The notes under the pieces are model-generated. The model was not told where the DNA came from. It ran no database searches and was given only the letters and a program-made list of their open reading frames with translations. 64,000 bases of DNA from Gerris lacustris (taxonomy: Eukaryota > Arthropoda > Insecta > Hemiptera > Gerridae), in the NCBI GenBank assembly GCA_951217055.1, contig OX578279.1:30530173-30594172 (forward strand). Direction: 5' to 3'. Shown piece after piece: positions 24,853 to 36,438 of this stretch. Made by a program: the position numbers and the translations under genes. Numbering within the stretch: position 1 is the stretch's first letter; every line of letters begins with the position of its first letter.

Positions 24853-25512
24853 TTAATTAAAAGGGGTTTCTCCATCTACGATACTTTACATGTTCAATAA
24901 ACATGTTCTTTTAAGAAGTATTTCACTTTTATGAATCATTAATTAATTAATACCAAATGGGATTAAGGTCCGCAAATCATAATTTAGGTAAAATGGTGCC
25001 CCAAAAATGTTGATAAATTTTTAGAGCAATGAATGATGGGGGGATTGTTAGATGGATTGTTGACCAAAATTTACAGGTTATTTAGAAATTATTAAAAGGA
25101 AGCAAATGCTCAAAATTAGCCCTGAACCAAAAAGTGCGGACCTTTGCCCTCACCTACCCTGTGCTTCCAAGTTTCCTGATGTATTAGGTACATGTTTTTG
25201 AAATAAAATTTGACCTAAAAAATGAGACAGCGTTTTTTTTCTAAATCTCATTCAAAAGTTATTTGAGTTATTTAATTGTTAAGAAAATTTCAGCCTAAAC
25301 AACTATCAAGGGCGAATCAAATGGAGAAAATGTCATGCTAATTGAATAAACATTTGCTAAGTTATAGACAATAATTCATGCAATGATTCATGACCAATGG
25401 CACCATGCAATGATAAGGCAATTGTTACTTGAGGACTCAAGGTTTTTTTTATTACATCTTTAAAAAAGGTCATACAGTAAACTCAAACTAATTATTTGAT
25501 GGAATAATTTAT

Positions 25513-26175
25513 TTAATAGCTAATGTTTATAAATCCAGTGATAACTAACAGTTGGTAACGTTGCTTAGCTGTTTCCATCATAATTCTGTTAAAACTAATG
25601 TCTCGGAATAGCTCGTAGAAATCAGATTTATTCAATTCCAAAAATGCACACGGTTCATCTCCTGTCACTACTGTAATGTTTCTAGCACACAACTTCAAAG
25701 ATAATTCCATCTCACCGAAGAAATTATATTTATTCAGTGTACATATTTCAACACAGTTTGTACTGTAAACTCTCACCGAACCTTTTACAATGAAGTAAAC
25801 TTGTTCTGGAACACAACCACTTTTGAAAACAAGAGAATTTCCGTTGTAATTAGTTTCTAAAAGATGTTGAGCCAAATTTAACAATATATCTTCGTTTAAT
25901 TCAAACCCGAAATCAGTTTCTTTTAAATATTGAATTTTAGTGGAGAGATTTTCATCGACATATCTAATAAGTCGTTGGACCATGGGTAATTTTCTATCTT
26001 CATTCTTGACTCGCATCATTGTTAGTAATTGAGTAAATGTCATATTTTTTAATCTCTTCATCAAAGCTTTTAAAAGAATAGCATATTCTTTTTTTATAAT
26101 TGATAAAATTAACAAAGCAATCATCAATATTGCTGTTATTATAACTACTGATGTTAAAATATATATAACACCCAT
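25513..26175 (-). CDS. Cyclic-nucleotide-gated/HCN-like channel C-terminal fragment
   Basis: 220 residues. One hydrophobic helix (about 3-27, S6-like) is followed by a C-linker with the RKLP signature (61-64), then a cyclic-nucleotide-binding domain (about 95-205). That domain has the phosphate-binding cassette FGEMELS (153-159) and an Arg at 165 where the family binds cyclic phosphate. The voltage sensor and pore are missing. An in-frame TGA lies 15 nt upstream of the ATG with no AG acceptor between, so the ORF could be a single-exon gene remnant, or a terminal exon whose acceptor lies further inside. AATAAA sits just past the stop. Intactness argues against a very old pseudogene. Specific gene not assignable. 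Confidence 0.6.
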   Translation of the reverse strand: MGVIYILTSVVIITAILMIALLILSIIKKEYAILLKALMKRLKNMTFTQLLTMMRVKNEDRKLPMVQRLIRYVDENLSTKIQYLKETDFGFELNEDILLNLAQHLLETNYNGNSLVFKSGCVPEQVYFIVKGSVRVYSTNCVEICTLNKYNFFGEMELSLKLCARNITVVTGDEPCAFLELNKSDFYELFRDISFNRIMMETAKQRYQLLVITGFINISY

Positions 26176-27775
26176 ATTTAAATTATATCAATTTAAGGTT
26201 TTACTTACTTTTTTAATAGGCACTCAAATTTTATTATTTTAAAACCTGATATTAATTTGTTTCTTTCAAAACAAAAAACTTTGATGTCGGAAGTTTTTTC
26301 TAATCGATAACAGAATGCGCTAGTTGCTCTAAAAGATCTTCTTTTAATTTTTAAGGTGGACAATTGGCAATGCTGGTACCCCCACTCCTTCCCCTACGGC
26401 ATGTTCTGTCAATTCCTTATCAGCTGGGTTCGTAGATTTTGCTCAGTTCGTTTGGTTATGTCCTATTCACTTTGACTGTGTACGTGTCTCGCTTTTTTAG
26501 TTTACATTTTTTTAATTTTTTTTTCGGGCTACATGGATATTAACTAGTGAATTTAATCTATTTTATTTTTTTTATATTTCGAGGTGAGTTCTATTCTGTT
26601 ATTTTACTGTAATTTTGTAATGTTAGGCAACTTCCTGGTTTATTCTTTAATGCAATTGTTTTGTTTTTATTTGTAAGATGTAGAGTTCTGAATTCTAGGA
26701 CTTTGTTATGATGAACATTAAAATGTAAGGAATCAGTTTCTGGTATAAATAATTTATATTATCAATTAACTTTCCTGCTGTTTACGTAGCTAACAACTAC
26801 CGTGACAGTAGACGTAACCTACGGCAATGTGTTGTATATATGTTTTTGAAATTTTAACGAAATGTTTTACCTTTACAGACAGTTTAGTGCAGTTTTTAAG
26901 TTGTTTAATTTATAATTCACGATCTTTTTCTTAATTTAATTTGTCTCTCTTGTTTTATTAATTACCAATTCTCAATCCACTGCACTTTGATAAGAGGTCA
27001 ATCTTAAGCCTTTACTGATTTCTCAATCATTATCTGGAAATATAATTGCCTTATTGTAGTAGTAGCTTTAGATACTTTTTTTGGTACTTTAATTATTTAT
27101 TAAATTCTATAATAGTTTATAAAACTAATTGAAATAAAAAATAGTACTTAAGTAATCTTTTGTTTTTATAATCGTGCACCTGGATAATAACGTTTTTGAC
27201 AGCTAATCGTTCTATAACAGTTTATTTAAATTCTATTTTGTTCCCTTGTTCAAATATTTTCGAATTAATTTGATTTAAAAAAAAATCTTTTAATAGAACA
27301 AGCAATAAAAAATAGTATTTTGATAATTAAAAATCATGTTTTGAATAGTAATTTTAAATTGTATGTTTGTTATATTTATCTTTTTTTCCATAACTTAATA
27401 TTTACGTGTCTTTTGAACTCTGAATTACAATTGCAACAATTTAAGAAACTATTCATTCATTAAATTTAATGCTTAGTATAATCTGGTGCCACACAGAGGC
27501 TTTAGTAAAAAGGCTTTAGTAAAAATTGTTTTAATAAGGTTGTCATATTATTAATTAAATGTTTTACCAATTAATATACGACAAATCAACAGTTTTATCT
27601 GGTTGTCAAACTAGTTAAAGAGAAAAATTAGGAATAAAATTATTGTTTTGACTAACATTTCTTGGAACTTTTGCTTATGAAGACAACTTAATAATAAAAT
27701 TAATAAACTAATCATTTATAGTCCAGGAGATAGCATGCAAGAAAGTGTCTGATGATCATCAACCTAGAATTTTGT
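26176..27775. other. AT-rich intergenic DNA
   Basis: No supported gene. A modestly GC-richer patch at 26350-26480 contains TCAGTTC (26443) and is followed by a good donor-like GAGGTGAGT at about 26580. This would fit a promoter and untranslated first exon on the plus strand, but nothing links it to a coding exon. Confidence 0.2.
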
Positions 27776-28740
27776 GTTTAAGTTAATTATTTGGTGCCTT
27801 TTTAGAATGTGTTTGGCTAAGTTTGTCTGCAGGACATAGCTAAGCTGTTCACAAAAAAACAAACAGAGGTCAATGTCATTTTCATGATCCCGAGTACAAA
27901 ATTAGTTAGTTTGACCAAAATTGATGTTAGTTATTTTTACTTGATAGTTTAGTTATTCAAATATTTCTTCAAACAACGTGGTCACTTGTAAGTGACAAAA
28001 AACATGAACTTGATTTTTGGTCTACTAACTAATTTGGTACTGAGGATCATGAAAATGACTGTCTTCCAAAATGGGAGGGGGGGGGGCATGGTAGCTCTCC
28101 ATTAGTCTGTTTATACGCCGGGGAAGTGTGACGTCACTTACGTAAAAAAGTGTGTGAAGTTAGGTTAGCTGGCTCATAACATTGGATATAGGTGGGGGTT
28201 TATCAGTGCTATTTTATTTTATTATTATTTTTTAATCAATTATTTGTTTTATCATCTATAATGTATACATTTATTGGCTTATTAATGATGTTACTGATAC
28301 ATGATAAGGTTAAAAGCAGTTAAAAAAGCTTTTAATAGAGTAAAAAGAGCACATCTGTAAGTAAGTTATTTTACATCTTATTTGAGTTATTTGTGAGAAT
28401 TATTTGTTTCATCATCTATAATGTATACATTTGTTGGCTTATTAATGATGTTACTAATATATGATAAGGTTAAAAACGGTTAAAAAAGCTTTTAATACAA
28501 TAAAAAGAGGAAAAAACTATAAAATGCTTACAGAACTCTAGTAAACAATGGTTTGTTATGAGCCAGAAAAGATAACCTGACGAAAAATCGTGGAGGGCGC
28601 ATGACGTCACAGCAACCTTTGTCACTTTTACGTAACCTCTCTGACGCGACGTATTTTTGTAACAGCTTATTATCTATGTCCTGTAGACAAACTTAGCCGA
28701 ACACACATTTTTAAAAGGCACCAAAAGATTAACTTAACCT
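27776..28740. mobile_element. TIR element with about 80-bp terminal repeats
   Basis: 27776-27850 and 28660-28740 are inverted copies sharing GGCTAAGTTTGTCT and AGGACATAG. A second inner inverted pair lies at about 27885-27925 and 28015-28065. Between them is a direct duplication (28234-28347 and 28400-28510). No transposase. Confidence 0.7.
28234..28510. repeat. Direct duplication inside the TIR element
   Basis: About 112 bp (28234-28347) recurs at 28400-28510 with few differences, sharing ATAATGTATACATTT and GATAAGGTTAAAA. Confidence 0.75.
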
Positions 28741-31460
28741 TTTTGGCCCTCTATCTTCTGGTTCCTGGAATGAAATAGTTAAATTTCATGACACAATAAT
28801 TGTTAATATTTTATAAAAAACTGAAATTGCCATAATATCCAACAATGATAGAACATTGAAAAAATCATGTTTAGCTACACATTATATACAGGAAAGTGTC
28901 GATTATACTAACATCAGTTATTTGAACGTTCAATTATCCAAACTGGCTTCTTGGGAGAAAATAAAAAGCTACTGCTTAATTAAGTCTTAAAAAGAGTGTT
29001 GTTAGCTGTATAATTATATTTAAACAAAGATACTTTTTGTACAAACTTGGTTGATTTATTTTACATCTTTCATTGTATTTTTGGTAAAATTTGGCTATCC
29101 AAATTTTTTATTATCCGAACCACCCCTACTCAAAATAAGTTGAGGTAATCAACACTTTACAACCTCCTATTGAACACTTTATAAGTGTATTTTATAAATA
29201 ATTAATATAATTAGATATGATTGGGACTTAGTATCAATATGTATATGAAAATGTTCTGTACAAGTTTGTCTGACCATTTTTTTATTATTTGTTTACAATC
29301 AATATAAAAATATGTTTAATTTTCACATAAACATGGGTATCTAGGTAGTTTTGTATACAAACATTCCAATTCAGAATGGTAGAATCTAATCTGCTTTATA
29401 AATGTTGTATTATTGTGTAAACTGCGACAGAGTTTTAGTCAGTGAGAATTGCAAGTTCTTTGATAAACCTGTCAGAGAATGATAAGCTTGTCTGAGTGTC
29501 AGTTCTGCAACTTTTGACTTTTCCTTGTATCTCTAAAGGTCATTTGTTTTAACCGCTATAATAAGCTTAAATATGTCATGTATTTAATGTTTTATTCCAA
29601 ACACTCATCTTTATCTCTTTTATCATTGTGCAGAACACAATTTTTTTTCATTTTTTTATCACAATAGTGATACAGAAATTGTGAAGAAGCACCATGTTGA
29701 AGTTAATAATATTTTTTCAATAGTTAGATATTGTTAAAGTGAGAGAGAGTTACATGACCTTATTGATAATTGGACTTTTGTTTTTAAATTTGTTGTTTTA
29801 CCAATATATTTTGAAGAACTTATCGCCTTTTATTTGCATGTATATATTTAACTAGTTATTGTTTAGTTAATAAGAAATATATGAATTTTCCAATAAAGTC
29901 TCTGTCTCATTTGTATACTAAATGGTCTGGTTAGATAGATTTTTTCTGTTTTAAAAATTTTTGCTTTGATAAAAAACCATTGTGGCTTTGACAGAATGTA
30001 ATATGCGTACCTTTGTATAGATAATTTAATTTTTTTTTTTTATTAAATCTTGAGATAAGAAGAAAATAAAGTCTCTTTAACATTAACTAAAATCATTGGC
30101 TTGCGCTATATATAATTTTATAATAAAGCGTGGAATAGTTTTTTTGAGTGCTTAAGATTATTTAGGTAATTGTTAATTGTTAGTAAAGATATAAGCACAT
30201 AATAAATAATCAGTATATTTTTTTGTGCGATTTTTATTACAATATTATAAAAACCACTTGTCTGATTTTTTGAGATTTAAAAAGTGTGTCAAAGTTAACC
30301 CAGGGAGCATCTATATTAATTCCAACATTATGCTGACAAGGGTTCCTTTTACACGTCATTATTTTTTTTGGTAACACTCATGTTTTGAAATCTACATCCT
30401 ACCCCATTATACTTTATTTTATACTGACAATTTGTCCAGTGGTAGGAAAATGCGAAGAAACTATGTGCTACTCTAATTGACAGATAATATATTAGTGTAA
30501 TTATTTTTGTATTATTTTTAAAAATAATATATATATATATTTTTTTTAATATTGTTTTATATTATTTAATAATATTATTAGTAATTATTGGAATGACAAA
30601 TCTATTGAGTGTTTTCTCCCTTGTAAGTTGTAAGAACTTACTTTTCTCGTGTTATAAGTACCTATCTTATTTATGAATAGCAAATATAAGTATTTTCTTA
30701 ATATATCTTGCTGGCGTGAGGTTTTCTGTTGTGCTTATCCCTTTTTTGTTTTTAATTTCTATCCAGTCAAATTTAATTAAATTGACGATAGTTAGAAAAC
30801 CACACTTATCTGATTTTTATGAAATTTTAACGTTATCTTAAATATTTATTAAACGTCCCATATTATTTTATCTACCCTCTGGAAAATCTAAAAGTACAAG
30901 GGATAGAATAAACCACAATATTGCTAAAGGAGATTGCTAAATAATATACAATGTTGGAATGAAAATATTAGCTTTGGTGAGGTTAAGAGGCTTAAGTCTC
31001 CCCTTAGGTTAGAATGTAAGAATTATCTGCCATCATGACTTCTATATATATTAAAAATCGTATTGTGTAAACATTATATACCAGAATTTCCACAAATAAT
31101 TACATTTTCATGCTTACAATTTTTTTCTCAATCCTGATCCTTTTAAGTGATCTTTTTGTGTCGAAGATTTGTGAAAGATAAATCTCATAAAATTAGATTA
31201 TGCTACACTTTAGATAATACTGATAAAATATTGTACAACATTATGTGTATTATTAACCACCTAGCATTAAAGACATAGTATATTTAATTTATTTTTTAAT
31301 TTCTAAGACATAGCATTCAATTTGTTCTTGTTATTTTAAATGGTCTTTTTTAAATTTAGTAAGGAAATAAAAGAAAAGTATATTATAATAACTTTAGTCA
31401 AAAGTAAAGCTCTTTTTCAAATTCATGTAATGTTGTAATAAGTTTGGATTTAAATTTCCT
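28741..31460. other. AT-rich DNA, nothing recognised
   Basis: Long low-complexity AT-rich stretch with short homopolymers and a small AT microsatellite at about 30530. I see no coding exon, RNA gene or structured repeat. Confidence 0.4.
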
Positions 31461-31640
31461 TGTCTATGTTTTTTTTTTTTTTATTTATTTAATACAAATT
31501 ACAAAGGTATTCACACATAAAAATAAATGTTAATATAATTTACAATTACCATTGCAGAAGATACATTTAATTTGTTTAGCTGGCCGCAAAAGCAGTAGCT
31601 TGAGCGCGACTCAGCTATTTAAGACTAATTTATACGAGGT
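31461..31640 (-). mobile_element. Retroposon 3' end (possible SINE/LINE tail)
   Basis: Poly-T (13 or so) at 31461 on plus is followed by about 150 bp that on minus reads from a tRNA-like TAGCTGAGTCGCGC near 31615 to an A-rich end. A target duplication was not found, and the tRNA resemblance covers only the A-box region. Confidence 0.35.
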
Positions 31641-33119
31641 GCTTTTTATATATTATACAAGTTAATAGGAATTATTTAGTTTTTAGTAGTTTTCTTATAA
31701 AAGATGCTTTTATACAATAATGATACATATTATAAACTAATAACTATATATAGATATAATTTTGAATATTTATTTATTTTATTTTATTTGTTTTATTTAT
31801 TTTATTTATTATTCAATTTATTATATACATATCAATAAGGATAAGAATAAAAGAATAAAAGTTCAGACATCTATACTAAATACACATACATATTACATAT
31901 ATACAATATTTTCTTAAGTATTATTTTTATTTGCATTCGATGAGAGCCACTTTACAACTTCTTTTTTATACTTTTCATACTCATGTAAGTCTATGCCTTT
32001 CATACTCATGTTTATTCAATTTTTTGGTATTTCTATTATTAGCTATCAAAGAGGATTAGGGTAACTGAGTGGTTTGTAATCGTACCTTGCTTGAAATTTT
32101 AAATTTAGATTTTTTAATTTTAGAAAATATTTAGGGTTCCTGAAATTTGCCAATCTCATTCTTACTTTAAGAATAAAATGAAGCTGAGTGGTTAACACAT
32201 GTGCAGATGCCTAAAACCATTTCCCTAACCATGAAGTACATATTTAGTTTCTATTCCCACAAATGAGAGACTTTTTTCCCACTGATAATCTCATCGAGTA
32301 GATGAGTGAACAGGCCAATCCCTCCGCCCCAAAATTACGAGTTCATTTTATTTTCAATAAACAAAACTTTTTTTTACACAGATGTTGGAATGACATGCCA
32401 ACCTATAGGTGGCAGGCTTAAGCCTTCCACGGGCTTTTGTTTCAGGGTTAATATGTTTCCTACTGTAATCCCACTTGATTCTCTATATTTATTTTGGAAA
32501 TGGATTAAATGAATTTTAATTAATCACTTACAAATTATTGATCACCTCTAACCACTAAACAAGTGGTAGAGGTTAGACAGTTCTTTCAGACTTGGAGTAT
32601 TGTAATGAGTGATTTCTACTGCAGAAAATATTACTGTGAATTAAATAATGTCACCAACAATCTTATCTTTTGATTCCTTACTCCAACATTGTTTATAACT
32701 CTGGTTGAGATATAGATATCAAAAGACAATTTACCTATTTTTCTGACGATTCTTTACTTCAATATTTTTTATTTTATTGTATTTATTTATTTATTTTTAA
32801 TTTTTTATTACATAATTCAATTTTTTTTTATAAAAAGTTAAATTCAATGTGTGTGTCTATCTGTAGAGTTCTTATTTGATACCATTTCCTGCTATTTTTA
32901 ACTTAATATTTTATTTATTTTAAACCAATATAGATATAATACATTCAATTATACAATATTGATTCATACAGAATACCGTGAATTTTAATTTTCATATTTT
33001 TTAATTCCACGAATAAATGGGTCTCTATACCCGCATCCCTTTTTAAATTCTCGCAAAACTGAATAACCCTTTTAACACCATCAAAAATAATTTTATACAT
33101 ATATCGAGAGAACCATTTT

Positions 33120-33560
33120 TTACTTTCTTATATACGTAGTATATATAAGAGAAAAAATATTGTAACGCCGCGAAAATTCGATTTTGAGATTTTGATAGAT
33201 TTACATGTGTTGAGGTCCCCTGAATCCAAAAAATTGGGTTTTAAAAAATTTCGGTCTTTAGTCTGTGCAGACGCGTTGAGCCTAAACTGCTGAGCCAATT
33301 TTGATGAAATTTGGCAGAGATTCAGAAAAATGGCGAATTCGAGAAATGAATTTTAGCTCTTCATCAAGGGAGGCGCTATCCCCCTATAACATTAAAACAA
33401 CATGAAAACAATTTTTTTTCGAATCTAAAATATATTGTCTATTTAAATACGAATCTAACCATGTAAGTCGTTTTCCCGGGAAAAACCTAGTTTCCGAGAT
33501 ATTGATAAAAAAAAAAAATCTGATTTTTTTTTTTACTGAAAATCTAGAAACAATAAGTAA
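33120..33560 (-). repeat. Dispersed repeat family R1, copy 1
   Basis: Begins with an imperfect hairpin (TACTTTCTTATATACG and complement), then CGAAAATTCGATTTTGAGAT, GGTCCCCTGAATCC, CTGTGCAGACGCG and GATGAAATTTGGCA blocks. The same order of blocks occurs at 42118, 48587 (inverted), 53675 and 61295 (inverted). Non-coding. Confidence 0.75.
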
Positions 33561-34747
33561 ACAACTATCTGTTGATCACTTTTTTGTGCTTATAAATAAA
33601 CCAATTGAATGAGCTATTATTCGATTTAAATACAGTATCAGTATCTATAAAGAAAATGTTGTTCTATTTATGGGACTAATATGTTTTTTTTTTTTTTACT
33701 ATTCTTGCTTTTATAGATAATAAACATATCTTCATTTGAACTGAATAATTTTGGATTCTCAGTGATATATCTTTACTTATAAGAATAAGCTAGATAAAAT
33801 GAATACATGATTGAATTATAAACAAACACGTACAATTGACAGTAAGTTTTCAGTAAATTAAATGTAAACAAATAAACATAAATAAATATAATATATTACT
33901 GTATAATACTAAATAAAGATAAGATTAATAGTTAATAATACATTTTTTACTTATAAGAACAAAATTTTTGTATCAAGTTTATATTACTAGCTGCGTGACT
34001 GCTGGAATGAAGTGTACCTCATGTTCCTTTCGATTTTAACATGAAAAATTTATGTCCATAATTTTATTTGCTCAACAATGTTGACTGATTGAGTGTAAAT
34101 AACTGAGACATCAATAGTGTGTTACGAAAGGAGAAACTATATAAACTAATAACTAATTTATAAGTTCTGGATTGCGATTTCGATATAAGGGCGAGTTTGA
34201 ACTAAGTTAAAACTGAACTTGTATAAAAAGTATAAAGTTTGAAACAAGAAAATTACAAAATAATAATGTGTTATCAATGCAGATGATTGGAATATTTAAT
34301 TTTTAAAATAGTTTTTAGTCTTTCATTTTATTGTTTATTTTATTTTCTTAAAATAGGTCAAGTAAGGTTTTTTTTTATAAAAACTTTACAACTCTCTAAC
34401 TATATTTTAATTTATAACTGTCTTAAAGTCTTAAGAAGGGTTCGAGTCACTTTTAATTTAATTCTTAAAACTTTTTCTCTCATTATAAAGAAATCCTTTG
34501 CTGGTTTGCTGTTTGCTTTTAGTTGAGAACAATTTTTATTAGTTTCTAAAATAGTTGTTAGTTGCTTGCAAATTATTCGTGTGCTAGCTTCTTTCTATTA
34601 GAATGTTCAAATGCTCAGAAACACAACCTTATTCTCGGATTCTATAAACAATAGAGAATAAAAAAAGTATTCTTTGTTGCTTTTACTCCATGCGGCATTA
34701 TAGCCCTTGCGGGGCTAGGGTCCCTTGTGGGGCCTTCTCCATAATGT

Positions 34748-34752
34748 CTTTC
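34748..34752. repeat. 5-bp target-site duplication, left
   Basis: CTTTC, repeated exactly at 36278-36282 to the right of the 3' LTR. Confidence 0.9.
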
Positions 34753-34890
34753 TGTGACATTTAGGGAATTATTAATGTCTTGGTTTTGATAGCTGTCAAT
34801 GTTTGTTATTGAAATAATGTTTTTCTTATAAATATATTAAGTTGAATAATCGTTCTTAAGAGTTGTTTCAATGGCTTCAAAAGCCTTACA
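34753..34890 (+). repeat. 5' LTR
   Basis: 138 bp, TG...CA ends, identical to the 3' LTR by eye. Contains an AT-rich TATAAATATATTAAG stretch that could serve as promoter. Confidence 0.95.
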
Positions 34891-34911
34891 TGGTGTCAGG
34901 AGTAAAGCGGG
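34891..34911 (+). promoter_or_regulatory. Primer-binding site (tRNA-Leu-like)
   Basis: TGGTGTCAGGAGT begins immediately after the LTR. Complementary to the CCA end and acceptor stem of tRNA-Leu-type sequences (…TGACACCA). Similarity weakens after 13 nt. The tRNA identity is inferred. Confidence 0.6.
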
Positions 34912-34968
34912 AAGGAAGAAACACCAGGAAGTTGAGATTCAGAAAAAGAGCTAGATGAGGAAGTTGGA

Positions 34969-36144
34969 ATGTTTATTGAATACATTAAAGCTAATTTACC
35001 AGTTTCTGACGAAGGATTAGCAGAAATTAAAACGGCTCAAGATGAATGTGAAACATCTATAAAATTGAGGCAGTTCGTATTGAAAGGATGGCCTCATGTC
35101 TCTAAAATTTCTAAGGAAATGATTTCCTTTTACAAGTGGAAAGATGAGTTGTCTCTAGTTGACAATTTAATCATGAAAGGTGAAAACTTGTATATCCCTA
35201 GATCCCTGAGACACAAACTTGTAGGAGTTATACATGAGGGACATTTAGGTTATAACAAATGTTTACGAAAGGCAAAGACTGCAGTCTGGTGGCCGGACAT
35301 GAAATCAGATATAGAGAGATTTATTCAAAACTGTAGGGAGTGTTTAGAGGAAAGGAAAAATCCTGTAGAGCCTATGATAGCAAGTGAGTTACCGGATAGT
35401 CCATGGCAAAGAGTTGGGGCAGACATACTTACTTTTGAAAGAAAGAACTACTTGTGCATTCAAGATTACTTTTCCCTATACCCGGAGTTAATTAGCTTAG
35501 ATAGATTAACTTCGGCTCATGTGATAAGTAGGATAAAAAGTGTTTTTGCTAGGTTCGGTATACCTTCGGAGTTTCGGTGTGACCAGGGGACTACTTTTGT
35601 TAGTGACGAATTTCGTAGATTTGCTAAAAGCTATGGATTTAGAATAGTAACCAGCAGCCCGAGGTATCCGAAAAGTAACGGTTTTGCGGAAAGTGGTGTA
35701 AAGACCATGAAGAATCTGTTAAAGAAAAATAAAAATGGAGACATTTACTTAGGACTTCTCGCATATCGGAGTACACCCTTGGAGAATGGATACAGCCCGG
35801 CAGAATTACTAATGGGCAGGCGTCTTCGAACAACATTAGTAACCCCCCAGTCTAAGCTAATACCAAAGTGGCCAGATTTTAAAGATGTTGCCGATCGTGA
35901 CAATGAGAAGAAACTTAGGCAACAAGTTCATTACAATACCCGACATAACACACGGAGTTTGCAACCACTGAAAAGAGGAGACAGAGTGTGGGTATCTGAT
36001 ATGCACAAGTATGCTACAGTGACAGGGGAAGCAGGACAACCAAGGTCATACTACGTGGAAACGGATGATGGAGCAGAGCTGCAGAGGAACAGAAGTCACT
36101 TAGTCCAGGCAGGAGCTGGTAATTCAAGAGAAAGGGAGATGTGA
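34969..36144 (+). CDS. Ty3/Gypsy-type integrase (Mag-like), intact
   Basis: 391 residues. Zinc-binding HHCC: H89, H92, C122, C125. Catalytic triad D152 (GADIL), D205 (RCDQG) and E241 (GFAES), with exactly 35 residues between the second Asp and Glu (DD35E). A C-terminal domain has RGDRVWV (336-342) and a PRSYYVET stretch (358-365) ending RNRSHL, as in Mag-lineage elements. The frame opens a little upstream after a TGA, so the ATG at 34969 is the first Met of a pol remnant; residues 1-60 look like the RNase H-integrase linker. The stop codon lies inside the 3' LTR. No disabling mutation is visible. The role in life is insertion of LTR DNA into chromosomes. Confidence 0.93.
   Translation: MFIEYIKANLPVSDEGLAEIKTAQDECETSIKLRQFVLKGWPHVSKISKEMISFYKWKDELSLVDNLIMKGENLYIPRSLRHKLVGVIHEGHLGYNKCLRKAKTAVWWPDMKSDIERFIQNCRECLEERKNPVEPMIASELPDSPWQRVGADILTFERKNYLCIQDYFSLYPELISLDRLTSAHVISRIKSVFARFGIPSEFRCDQGTTFVSDEFRRFAKSYGFRIVTSSPRYPKSNGFAESGVKTMKNLLKKNKNGDIYLGLLAYRSTPLENGYSPAELLMGRRLRTTLVTPQSKLIPKWPDFKDVADRDNEKKLRQQVHYNTRHNTRSLQPLKRGDRVWVSDMHKYATVTGEAGQPRSYYVETDDGAELQRNRSHLVQAGAGNSREREM
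36125..36139 (+). promoter_or_regulatory. Polypurine tract of the LTR element
   Basis: AAGAGAAAGGGAGA directly before the 3' LTR, the usual plus-strand primer position. It overlaps the last integrase codons. Confidence 0.75.
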
Positions 36145-36277
36145 CATTTAGGGAATTATTAATGTCTTGGTTTTGATAGCTGTCAATGTTTGTTATTGAA
36201 ATAATGTTTTTCTTATAAATATATTAAGTTGAATAATCGTTCTTAAGAGTTGTTTCAATGGCTTCAAAAGCCTTACA
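36140..36277 (+). repeat. 3' LTR
   Basis: 138 bp, identical to the 5' LTR; followed by CTTTC (36278-36282). Confidence 0.95.
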
Positions 36278-36438
36278 CTTTCCAAACTTCTCGATCTGAG
36301 TCCTGCAGCTGTCACCTTTCTACTCCCATTTTTTTTATTGCATTACCTGCCTTCCCGAAGGCTTTCTTCTTTTTGTTTAACCCATTTGATTTTTAAAGAG
36401 TTAATTTTGTTGGCGATATCTGAAACCTCGTGTAGCCG

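Larger units (their letters stand above)
22651..25163. mobile_element. 2.5-kb TIR element with repeated subterminal GTCCGCA motifs
   Basis: Left end AGGGTAGGTGGGGGCAAAGG followed by TCCGCA; the right end is its near-perfect complement. The motif GTCCGCA recurs near both ends (about 22671, 22689, 24970 and, inverted, 25135), with an ATCCGCA variant inside at about 23608, as expected for transposase-binding subterminal repeats. No intact transposase. A second element is nested at 23795-24852. No clear target duplication, so superfamily is open. Confidence 0.75.
34753..36277 (+). mobile_element. Compact LTR retrotransposon carrying only integrase
   Basis: Two identical 138-bp LTRs (34753-34890, 36140-36277) start TGTGACA and end CTTACA. 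They are flanked by CTTTC target duplications. A primer-binding-like TGGTGTCAGGAGT follows the 5' LTR directly, and a purine tract (AGAGAAAGGGAGA) precedes the 3' LTR. The interior holds one intact integrase ORF; gag, protease, reverse transcriptase and RNase H are absent. LTR identity and the intact duplication indicate a recent insertion, presumably using enzymes supplied by another element. Confidence 0.95.

Noticed and set aside
26350..26590. Promoter and untranslated first exon of the 49673 gene
   Set aside because: An initiator-like TCAGTTC and a good donor are present, but linkage across 23 kb is pure guesswork.
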